Origin: Elysia marginata
Taxonomy: Eukaryota; Mollusca; Gastropoda; Plakobranchidae
Assembly (NCBI GenBank): GCA_019649035.1
Contig: BMAT01014015.1
Coordinates: 53,803-75,806, forward strand
Reading direction: 5' to 3'
DNA length: 22,004 nucleotides
The notes below the pieces were generated by a model that saw only the letters and a program-made list of their open reading frames with translations, had not been told where the DNA came from and did no database searches. Below are positions 11,112-19,067 of this stretch, one piece after another; position 1 is the stretch's first letter, and each line of letters begins with the position of its first letter. The position numbers were made by a program, and so were the translations under genes.

Positions 11112-11330
11112 AGTAGTTTCAAGTTTCAAGTTTATTCAGTCAATACAAAGTTACATTAGAACATGTATTGAAAATAAGCAATGCTCAGTCAGGCTGACAT
11201 ATTCGAACATTATGAATATTTTAGTACAGTACACTATTATAGGCAACCGATACATGTAATGAAGAAATAAAATGCTATCTCTTTCTCTCTCTCTTCTTAA
11301 TATTTTTCTTCTCTCTCTATAACTGTGTAG
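11112..11330 (-). mobile_element. LINE 3' UTR fragment with TTGAAAC-type tail
   Basis: Read on the minus strand, the fragment ends in TTGACTGAATAAACTTGAAA followed by a second CTTGAAA, that is, a polyadenylation-like AATAAA and a short repeated tail. Such endings are typical of several invertebrate LINE families. A CT-rich tract lies inside it at about 11277-11325 on the + strand. This matches the arrangement of the LINE relic at 17421-18120, whose 3' UTR also has a CT run before an AATTG tail. No reverse transcriptase sequence is left here. The right boundary is uncertain. Confidence 0.5.
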
Positions 11331-11593
11331 CATTTTCTCTATTTTGTCACAGCGAACAAGAAGAACATACACTCCTCTTACTACAACCCGCTCAACGAAA
11401 CACCCCATCCTAATTTGTTATTCATTTAATGAAAAGATTTAATTAGATTAATCTCTTAACTTTAGTTCAATTAAATTGCTTTATGGCTAGGGGTAAAAAG
11501 CTATCACTAATCGTTTATTTCATTTGAACGCCCTTAGTCTTCGTCCTTGGGGTGAAAAATTGAAATATTTCCTTTCTGGGTGGGTGTCATCTT

Positions 11594-11606
11594 TCAAGAT
11601 CTTTTC
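11594..11606 (+). repeat. Left target-site duplication of the SINE
   Basis: TCAAGATCTTTTC is identical to the copy at 11912-11924. The two copies bracket the tRNA-derived SINE exactly, and neither continues to match beyond 13 bases. Confidence 0.88.
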
Positions 11607-11911
11607 GACCGACCGGATCTGTGGCTTAGCGGTAAGACACTCGCTCAGATATCGGTAGGTGTGTGATTCGATCCATGGTCAAACCAAGGACTTTAAAATT
11701 GGTATTAGCAGCTGATCCGCCTAGTTTCTGGCATTATAGATTAAGTGTTAGGTCTGGTTGGCCCGGTGTCAGGATAGTATGACTGGGTGTGGTGTACGCA
11801 AGGGTTCCTTACATCACAGTGTGGTAGCACGCTTTCAGCTATCCCAAGCGTCGTCTTTGATATAACCTAGAAGATGACTGGGACGTTAAACATTCAAAGA
11901 ACAAACAAACA
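11607..11911 (+). mobile_element. tRNA-derived SINE, apparently full length, with 13-bp target-site duplication
   Basis: The head contains an RNA polymerase III box A (TGGCTTAGCGG, 11622-11632) and box B (GTGATTCGATCC, 11663-11674) at tRNA-like spacing. The body follows with GTGTCAGGATAGTATGACTG and a 3' end GGGACGTTAAAC leading into ACAAACAAAC. The exact 13-mer TCAAGATCTTTTC flanks it at 11594-11606 and 11912-11924, marking both ends of the insertion. The internal domain resembles the conserved central domains (Meta/Nin type) shared by mollusc SINEs, but that assignment is from memory. It encodes no protein and would depend on a partner LINE for movement. The perfect duplication suggests a fairly recent insertion. 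Confidence 0.88.
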
Positions 11912-11924
11912 TCAAGATCTTTTC
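11912..11924 (+). repeat. Right target-site duplication of the SINE
   Basis: This is the second copy of TCAAGATCTTTTC, directly after the ACAAACAAAC tail of the SINE. Confidence 0.88.
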
Positions 11925-12179
11925 TGTTCTGGCTGACATTCTTCCGTCATATAAACTTTCAAGAGATGGCAGGCAGATTCACACCAATTAACTTCTGTGC
12001 GTTTATGCCAATTGAGTTCAGCCTTTCAATGTCCTTTTTGCTGTTCTATCGAACCAAACAATGATTTATTGAGTTAAGATGCTCTTCACAATGGCTTTGT
12101 AAAATTTAATGAGTGTCACCTAATTGACTTTAAAAGACCGAAATTTTCTTAAAATGTACATACGTTGCCTGGCCTTTTT

Positions 12180-12515
12180 GTATATATATTATTGCCGTTG
12201 TCGACTTAATTTTTTAATACATTGATACTTGGGGCACTGACTGTGATTTTGGAGAGGCCATTCCGTCTCTCAACTATCCTAAGACCAAAGTTGTTGTTTT
12301 TTTTTATATGTAGATGGCAGTTTAGTTTTGCGAGTTTGTAGCAATGACCTCTTGTTCTAGTGATTTTTGTTGAATGCTAGGGAATCTCTAACATTGACGT
12401 TATACAACCTTTAGTCTTGTAGCCTTTGCTCGTAGCTGAGATTTGCTATATCCGGTCTTTGTTTTGTTTGACGTCGTTGAAAGTTTTCTAGAAATATTGA
12501 TACATTCTGTCAGAA
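12180..12515 (-). mobile_element. Degenerate C-terminal fragment of a LINE ORF2
   Basis: The minus strand, read from about 12510 downward, encodes ENFQRRQTKQRPDIANLSYE then QRL, matching the QRRATKLxPxxxxLSYEERL block after the thumb of non-LTR reverse transcriptases. After an apparent internal deletion comes TRGHCYKLAKLNCHLHIKK (about 12345-12300), then RIVERRNGLSKITVSAPSIN (about 12290-12230), matching TRGH...RxNFFSxRVVxxWNxLPxxVVxAPSVNxFKNRLD. The reading frame changes at an A-run near 12300, and stops are present, so the copy is dead. The catalytic core and endonuclease are missing. Confidence 0.75.
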
Positions 12516-13337
12516 GCACAAAGCTTTGTCTCAAATCGACAACACTACAAAGATAATGTTTCTGTAGATAAAAATCTTGTCTCCAGCAGTCAGCGATGGG
12601 CGTTCAACAAAAAAAGTCGTTGCCCTTCATTGGAATTGTCTCAAATTGCAACAGGGTCATATGATGATTGGTAAAACACCATACCCTTCCGCCTATAAAC
12701 TGAATTATATACATGTATATACCCTGAAGTTATCACGTGATCATTGTTATTGGCGCTATATCAAAATTATGTCAGAAGTGCTCCCAGAGCGTTCCTTTAC
12801 GTTGCATAGCTTCTTTCTCCACCAGGCCACGCTAGTTGTGCTGACATCCCCTGTGTAAACACATTTTGAGGGCATGAGCAGTCTTAGAATATCTTCTAGT
12901 GCTTTATTGAACGTGCAAGAAACTTATACAACTACTAGATCTAGAAACGCAACTCAGGGATGTGAACGACTTACTTAAACCAGCCAACCTGTTAGCAAAA
13001 TTTACAGCGTGTCTGTTTGGAGCGGCGCAGTTTTCCAATGGAATAGCCTGTAAAATGAAAAAAAAAGAAAATAGACCACAGTGTACTATTCTCAATAAGT
13101 TATTGACCTCCACCCCCCCCTTTCTTAGATCTTCTTCAAAGGAAGATAAATTCATTCTTAGTTTTTGGGGATTTTTTTTGGTTTGTTACAACCGATCCCT
13201 TAATGAAATTTTACTGCAATGAGCGCGACTATTAAAGAAGAAAACAATACATGTAGAAAAAATTGGTAGGCGTAAAAACACTCAAAAAGATAGTTTCGCC
13301 ATCTTTCTAACTACGTTTCCGAAACTATGCATTTAAA
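12516..13337. other. Intergenic DNA without recognisable gene
   Basis: Open frames on both strands (up to about 93 codons, at 12577-12858) show no family resemblance. A 21-base word at 12620-12640 is identical to 11091-11111, hinting at a shared dispersed repeat. A C run near 13112 and an A run near 13060 are low complexity. Confidence 0.45.
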
Positions 13338-13442
13338 ACGAAAATCTAGGCTAGATCTAGGATTCAATTCTAGAAATTAATCTAGATCATTAAGATTTAG
13401 AGATATCTTGATCTACAGTCTAGATTACGTCTAGATCTAGCA
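13338..13442. repeat. TCTAGATC-rich low-complexity island
   Basis: Within about 100 bases there are repeated CTAGATC, TCTAGA and GATCTAG words, many self-complementary, ending in GTCTAGATCTAGCAT. Related but smaller clusters lie near 7865-7887, 8050-8080 and 9815-9950. Such islands are frequent in heterobranch gastropod genomes as I remember them. No coding role is apparent. Confidence 0.6.
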
Positions 13443-13654
13443 TACTTGTTGAGGTCATGTTTAGACTTTGGGCCTGAGCTCTGAATTTCATTATTTCTTC
13501 CAATTTTCAAAGTGAAATGTACTGAACGTCCTAAAGTCTCTTGTCCATGGGTTCCCCTTAGCTAACTATAACACGAAAAGGAGTAACGCAATAAAAAATA
13601 TACTTGGAGAACCATGTACAAGCCCATTCTAATGTGACAGGTGCAATGTATCAC

Positions 13655-13680
13655 CTAGAAGTACGCCAATGTACTTCTAG
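13655..13680. repeat. Short perfect inverted repeat (10-bp arms, 6-nt loop)
   Basis: CTAGAAGTAC, then GCCAAT, then GTACTTCTAG. The arms are exact. No T-run or gene follows that would make this a recognisable regulatory hairpin. Confidence 0.6.
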
Positions 13681-14007
13681 TTTTCGTATAGCTAGTTCCT
13701 CATATCCAGAACAAAATGCTTTGAGGAGAGTTCGGAAAAGAATGTTAAAATTATTTTAACTTGTCATAAATTGTATCTTAACTCATTCAAACCTACAGCA
13801 AATCTCAGCACAAATATTTTTTTTTACTTCTGAACATATTCCACTTGCTAATCGATGCATTTTAACCCCAGGTGTGCCAACGATTTTTTTTGCTCCTTGA
13901 AGAAAGTTCCGCTGAGCTTAACTATCCGCTCGTTTACGTCTTTAGTAAGGGTTTCATCTGTGTCAAACTTCTTGAATTTTTTCTGACCTTTCTCTTTGAC
14001 TAATTTT
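13681..14007. other. Intergenic DNA, nothing seen
   Basis: AT-rich sequence without a supported feature, lying between the short hairpin and the first SINE relic. Confidence 0.45.
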
Positions 14008-14190
14008 CAATGGTTGAAAGATTTAAATGAACAAAATTAGCAGTGGAGATAAGTAGGCTTAAAATGGAAATGTCCGAATCATGCTTGTATTTAGTATGAT
14101 TCGAACCTTCAACTAAGAGTTGCTTCGGCACCCACCACTTTGCCAGTTAAAGAAACCTAACTCATACCCATGTCACCACCACGCTTCCCA
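14008..14190 (-). mobile_element. tRNA-derived SINE relic, family 2, copy A
   Basis: On the minus strand the element starts with a tRNA-like head (GAAGCGTGGTGACATGG, GGTGGGTGCCGAAGC) and box B GGTTCGAATCATACT (complement of 14094-14110). It continues through CGGACATTTCCATTTTAAGC and ends near TCTTTCAACCATTGA. Its body matches the copies at 14398-14513 and 19583-19745 along most of its length, which shows a dispersed family. This is a different SINE from the one at 11607-11911. Confidence 0.7.
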
Positions 14191-14397
14191 AAAAATGTTA
14201 TAATAGCGAGGACATTTGCTTAGTGTCTCTAAGCAACTTGATAATTTAAAGGGGAAGATCCAAATCGCAACAAAAGGTAACCATTGAACCCGGAAGTACA
14301 CAAAACAAACAAGAAGAACAAAAGATCACATTTAAGGTGAGTCTGATAATAGATCTAAAGATCAGAGTAAATAGTGGATGCAGCCACTGCGCTATCA

Positions 14398-14513
14398 AAT
14401 GGTTGAAAGATTTTAACGTATGAAATTAACAATGGATAGAAGTAGGCTTTAAATAGAAATTCTCGAGAGGTGCTTGCTTTGGTTTAAGTATGCTTCGAGC
14501 CTTCGAATTATGG
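14398..14513 (-). mobile_element. tRNA-derived SINE relic, family 2, copy B (5'-truncated)
   Basis: It shares with copy A the 3' part (GGTTGAAAGATTTTAACGTA on the + strand), the AAGTAGGCTT body and the box B region (GCTTCGAGCCTTCGAA, 14491-14506). The tRNA-like head is missing: homology ends at about 14513, where mariner sequence begins within about 15 bases. This fits 5' truncation on insertion, or a later deletion. Confidence 0.6.
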
Positions 14514-14610
14514 CAGCTCTCATGGAGGCTGGCCAAGCGATCACAAAAGTTTCGGAATAGAGTTCTCCTTTTGCAAGACAACGCACCGTCCTACCGTGCT
14601 GCAGTTTCCG

Positions 14611-14617
14611 CTATTAC
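14611..14617 (+). repeat. Left 7-bp target-site duplication of the hairpin element
   Basis: CTATTAC is repeated at 14831-14837, directly after the element. Confidence 0.8.
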
Positions 14618-14830
14618 AGACCTTTAGCACACGCACCGTGTCTCACTACGCGTACGTGAAAATCGGGAAAGCAGATTGAGTTACTATAAAAATAATGAAA
14701 CCAGTTTCTTAAAATAGACCCACAGACGTTCTATTTTTAGAAACTGGTTTCATTATTTTTATAGTAACTCAATCTGCTTTCCCGATTTTCACGTACGCGT
14801 AGTGAGACACGGTGCGTGTGCTAAAGGTCT
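14618..14830. mobile_element. 213-bp foldback/MITE hairpin inserted in the mariner
   Basis: The arms at 14618-14718 and 14730-14830 are reverse complements over 101 bases with one mismatch (14710 against 14738), around an 11-base spacer. The ends read AGACCTTTAGCACACGCACC and its complement. The identical 7-mer CTATTAC flanks the element at 14611-14617 and 14831-14837, and removing the element plus one 7-mer rejoins the mariner sequence in frame (SAIT-SDDCG). It has no coding capacity. The near-perfect arms, against a decayed host element, point to a much younger insertion. The superfamily is unassigned. A transcript across it would form a long double-stranded RNA. Confidence 0.88.
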
Positions 14831-14837
14831 CTATTAC
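14831..14837 (+). repeat. Right 7-bp target-site duplication of the hairpin element
   Basis: This is the second CTATTAC, followed by CTCAGATGATTGCGG, which continues the mariner frame. Confidence 0.8.
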
Positions 14838-15126
14838 CTCAGATGATTGCGGTTTTTTTTTTTTAGTTATTACCTCTCCCGGTCTATTCGCCTGATAGAG
14901 CCCCTTCAGACTTTTTCGTCTTCCCATTATTGAAGAAAGACCTCAAAGAAAAGAACTTCGAAGATGTAGTTGGCGTTTTTAAACGCTGCAGAAAATTGGT
15001 TTAAGGCCAAACCCAGCATCTTTTACTTTGAAGGATTTTATACAAGTTCAAAGAAAGATGGGAGAAATGTCAGACGGCGACTATGTAGAAAAAAAAATAT
15101 ATGTGCAAAATTTCAGGAAAGTCTGA

Positions 15127-17420
15127 GCATTCTTTTCAAAGTTAGTGCAAATACCTTTAGATCGTCCCCATATTCCAATATGCGGCTTTCATTGAAAGTA
15201 CTGACGCTTAGTGAAAAGATTTTGCGTTTTAATAGTATTCGAATACTTTTAACAGATTTTTTTAAAAAAGGCTGATGGTTCAAAAGTTATGACAGCTTTT
15301 TATTTAATTCAAGAGCGACCCCCTTATTTTATTGTATTTCAAAGAAAAATTAAGTATGTTTTCGCTGTCGCTTTTGCATAAAATAACTGCTTGGCAGAGA
15401 AAAATCTTATACTGTAATGAAACAAAAATATTAATACAGATAATTTAGGTAAAAAAGAAATCAATTTATTTAATTGATTGGTTGACTATATTTTATTTTT
15501 TCAACTATCGTACCAAACAATATCCTTGTTTTTAAACATAACAATCCTTGAACGATGTGTTGCATCATTTTGATTACCTTGCATCTAAGAAATAAGAAAA
15601 AAAAATCTACCTATTTATTGAACGCTAAAAATTGCTTACTAGGCATGCATCACGGTGATGTAGATATATAGACACGCATTCCATGTTTATTTTTCTAACC
15701 AGTCTGAAAATCCTCAACATATTTAACAACTCTTAAGCGCCGCCTATCCAAAAATAACTGTCTTTTAAAGATGCAGGCGGTTTTCAACAATTTTTGTTTG
15801 CCTTTGATGGTCTTCCGGCAACTGCTTCCAAAATCATCTGTTTCAAATCTCCACATAACCCAAATTTTCACAGATTATTCAATCGAAAGGTATTTAATTT
15901 TTTTTTTTTAATTTTGAAAGCTTTTTATGATAATTTTTTTTCACCAAGAGCAAGAATGGGAGGGCGCCTCATCATTGATATAAAGAGTATAATTTACACG
16001 TTTTGACACGCGCCTATTATTGAGTCTAGTGACTTTAAATAGGTGCGGAAATCTTCATTAAGTCCTTTAAAAACAAGAAGGGTTTGGATAAAGCAAACAA
16101 AACAATGGTTACTTAGGCTTTTTATATGAGGCTTTTTTCCGTAGAGAGCACAAAATTGAATAAATTAAGAGCTCGAGACTGGTTAGAGCATAAAGATAAA
16201 AGTCAGAAAAAAAAATTCTTGGTAATCGTGCCTGTTTTTTGCAAGTATTCTAGAACTACTGAACATATTTTGATGTACAAATGACACAGGAATTACTCAG
16301 TCACTTGTCGCAAAGTATTCCCAAAACACCCTTCACATCAGAGAATTAGTTTGATATTCTTTTTATTCCTTCTCAAAGTATACTAAAAGGTTAATCTCAT
16401 ATAATTCTAGATTAAATACTATTGAAGAAACAGAATATTCAGTAACTCTACAGCAGGCTGCTCGAAGTAAAATATCTAAATTCGATTTTTATAATGCCTT
16501 AAACGTTGCTAATGTGCGATTACCACCATTATCATTAATTTAGTTATAAGGATAACTGTCCTGCTCGTCTTTGAAGTTGTTCTCTATAATGATGACTTAG
16601 TTTTGTATAAGATTTGACCTTTATCCTCTATTTGCATTTAATGAAAGGAAGATGATTTTTTGTTATTATCTAAATTGTGCAGAGCCTTAAGTGTTGCCCT
16701 TTTTGTCAAGTATATGTAAATATAGTCGTGTTTCTAGTACTTTCTCAAAAAATGCTTTTAAATTTATATGCAAAAATCCGTATGACCTTTTCAACGAGCG
16801 TTTTTGACACATTAAGATATGAATAGTTTGGCAAGAGGTTGCATTGCAACTCAATTGTGCCAAATTGCCATGAAGTCTAACCCTAGTTAAACAAATTTGC
16901 ACGAGGCCATAGGTATATCATGTTTTTGAGAAATATGAACATTACTTGATAAAGGATATTACCATGTTTGCCCTTAGCGCATGCTTATTATGTCTCTACA
17001 AGTACCTATTCCGCCAAATTTTATAATTTTATTCGTGGTTGAAAAAGGTTGAAATCATTTCTTTACATCCGTACAAAAAGAAACTGACGAAGTGGTAGCT
17101 GTAGTTTTTCTTGAACAAGAGCTTTTTTGCGTGTGTCCATTTTGGACATAACACGAAATATAATCATTCTGCATATTAAGTATAAAGAAGAGGCTTGGAA
17201 AACTTAAAACCTTGAAACCTTATTTATTATCTGTGTGGAAAACAAAGTTAGATTATACGTGAGCTAAATTCTTGGGATGCTGTGTTGTCATGTTTTTTTC
17301 TCAGTTTAAACTGTTCTGAAGTCTGGATTATGTTCCTTTTTTAAAACACGTCGGATTTAAAAAAAAAAAGATGCATGGAACATCAAGTCTAAAAATCACC
17401 CTTAATGAGTGTAAGAATAC
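15127..17420. other. AT-rich intergenic DNA, nothing recognisable
   Basis: About 2.3 kb without a supported gene, SINE, LINE or DNA-transposon signature. Open frames are at most about 71 codons and look random. A lone exact GGACATAAC at 17144-17152 matches the core of the array at 7308-8789. Confidence 0.5.
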
Positions 17421-17513
17421 CAATTCAATTCAATTCAATTCAATTTCTTTATTGTCTATTTTGGCACATTGTACTGGTTACAGAGCAATTTACAACAAGT
17501 AGAATCAGTAAAA

Positions 17514-17559
<46 letters not shown>

Positions 17560-18125
17560 GTTCACACTAACTTTCCAATTCCTTTCTCTTCTAACACACT
17601 ATTTATCATAACAAAAAACAAGGCATTCAAAAGGATTTCATTATGTTTCACAACAGCTTTACAGCAGATGGTATAAATGATTTCCTATAACGTTCAATTT
17701 TGCACCTCAAAAGAATGGGCCCAACTGATCTTGTAGATAGTTTCATTTGTTTGGAAAGAGGGTGGGATGGGTCATTCTTTATGGATATGATTTTCTGGCA
17801 GTTTACAATTTATAAATTTTGAAACCCTCGAAAGAACTATTGGATCATTTATAAGTTTGTTGGCTCTCTTGATGGCCTGGTCGATTTTACGTTGTTTATT
17901 TTCAGGTATATTTCCTCCCCAGCAAGTAATAGAAAAAACAATAATGCTTTTCACGACTGCTTTATAAAACAAATACAGAAGGCTGTTGTCAACATTTCAT
18001 TGTTTCAATTTGCGAAGGAAGTGCAATAGTGTATTGATATTTTTAATAAGGTTTGTAGCGTTTATGTCCCAACTAAGCTGATCATCTATAGTTGTTCCCA
18101 GATACGCGCCACTTGCCTGAGAACA
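17421..18125 (-). mobile_element. Degenerate 5'-truncated LINE with (AATTG)5 tail
   Basis: On the minus strand from about 18120 downward, one frame reads GAYLGTTIDDQLSWDINAT, then LLHFLRKLKQ, a stop, NVDNSLLYLFYKAVVKSIIV and FSITCWGGNIPE. These match the YLGxxIDDKLxW...LRKL...LFYxSxxESVLTFxITCWxGN region of non-LTR reverse transcriptases, downstream of the palm. After a frameshift near 17790 it continues as NDPSHPLSKQMKLS, then RYRKSFIPSAVKLL, up to a stop near 17652. The 3' UTR holds a (TC)n tract on the + strand and AATAAAG, then five AATTG units (17421-17445). The palm with its catalytic Asp residues and the endonuclease are missing. One in-frame stop and one frameshift indicate moderate decay. 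Confidence 0.85.
17517..17555. repeat. (TC)n microsatellite inside the LINE 3' UTR
   Basis: A pure 39-base dinucleotide run. It lies within the 3' UTR of the minus-strand LINE relic and makes a meaningless SLSLSL frame on the + strand. Confidence 0.95.
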
Positions 18126-18993
18126 GCAGGCACAGAAACATCGCGTCAGAATTAAATTTTCTTGAACTGCACTACAGTGTCAATCTAATCTACCATCTAG
18201 CCTACAAAGACAATAGAAGATCTACAACTTCAAGTAGAGCTTCAGCTATTACTTAAATCGATTTTTCACTGAAGTCGATCTTAGTGGCTATATCCCCTGG
18301 AAATCGACTTAAGCAGTGTGTATACTACAATCTCAACAGTTTCATTTTTTATACACAAAGGAATCAAAGGATCCTTCACTTTCCTAAAAATAAACCACAA
18401 GCTCTTTCGTTTGAGCTACATTTAGTAACAAAAAATGATTGTCGCACCAAGCTCCAAGCCAGGCAACAGATTATTTAAGTAAGATGGGATGTCCTTAGTC
18501 AAATGAGTATGATGAGACAGTATAAGGCTGTGAGAAAGGACAAACTTTAAACTTACACAGCTTTAAGAGTTACAGATTAGCGTGGAAAAGGAAACCTTAA
18601 ATACAATCTGTATCCTTTCAATCTTTTTTATATTCTGATCTATTATATAAAACTAAGATCCTCTATCGAGTATATGTAAACTTTTGTATTTTTTAAAATA
18701 TTTCTATTATTCTATATGTATTCTATGTTTCAAATTACTCTGCATTAATTATATGCTTCTAATGCTTTTTATCCATTCTTTTCAAACTTGTAATGATCTG
18801 TGTACATTCAATATTTCTGAAAAATCTTTCTTAAAGGCTTACTAGCACACATAACTTACGAGCGATTATATACAATGTAATTCTTGTTCAACTGTTATGT
18901 ATTTAAAGCAATGTTGAACGATTTTTAAACTCTGAAAGGCTAGATTCAGTCAACAGCGAGATAATTTTTACCAATTCTTGCTATTATTTTCTT
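18126..18993. other. Upstream region of receptor 2, no gene seen
   Basis: AT-rich DNA leading up to receptor 2. Short frames (for example 18284-18478) have no recognisable content. TTATATAC near 18867 is TATA-like but sits about 200 bases before the start codon. I cannot place a transcription start. Confidence 0.45.
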
Positions 18994-19031
18994 ACGATCG
19001 TTCTCCTCTGCATCTCACTGGTTACGATCGT
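18994..19031. promoter_or_regulatory. Paired ACGATCGT palindromes upstream of receptor 2
   Basis: The perfect 8-bp palindrome ACGATCGT, preceded by TT each time, occurs at 18994-19001 and 19024-19031, exactly 30 bases apart and 37-74 bases before the start ATG. Two copies so close to a start codon could be a paired protein-binding site or part of the 5' UTR. No such pair is seen in the corresponding stretch before receptor 1. Function is unproven. Confidence 0.25.
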
Positions 19032-19067
19032 AAAACCTTAAGTAAGCTTATCTTCAAAAAATTCACA

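Larger units (their letters stand above)
14526..15126 (+). pseudogene. Degenerate mariner transposase, C-terminal third, split by a hairpin insertion
   Basis: The + strand encodes RVLLLQDNAPSYRAAVSAIT, the mariner block holding the second catalytic Asp (codon 14577-14579). After the insertion it resumes with YSPDRAPSDFFVFPLLKKDL, whose Asp (14909-14911) is the third catalytic residue. It ends with NAAENWFKAKPSIFYFEG and DGDYVEKK, and a stop at 15124-15126. With the 213-bp hairpin and its duplication removed, the two Asp codons are about 36 residues apart, close to the D34D spacing of mariners. Frameshifts near 14853-14866 (T-run), about 14965 and about 15045 kill the frame. The DNA-binding N-terminal part and terminal repeats were not found. 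This is an old, inactive cut-and-paste transposon remnant. Confidence 0.85.

Noticed and set aside
11607..11680. Functional tRNA gene
   Set aside because: Box A and box B are present, but the cloverleaf arms do not pair well and the sequence continues into a SINE body flanked by target duplications.
12577..12858. 93-codon open frame on the + strand
   Set aside because: The translated sequence resembles no family I know, its frame opens without an ATG, and the area is transposon debris.
14970..15275. 101-codon open frame on the + strand
   Set aside because: Its first 20-odd residues are the mariner C-terminus. The rest runs out of frame past the true mariner end and is not a gene.
17405..17611. 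Serine-leucine-rich open frame on the + strand
   Set aside because: It is a translation of the (TC)n microsatellite and LINE tail on the wrong strand.
18978..19067. N-terminal extension of receptor 2 by 30 codons
   Set aside because: The longer frame starts at TTG, not ATG. The ATG at 19068 has a good context and aligns with the start of receptor 1.
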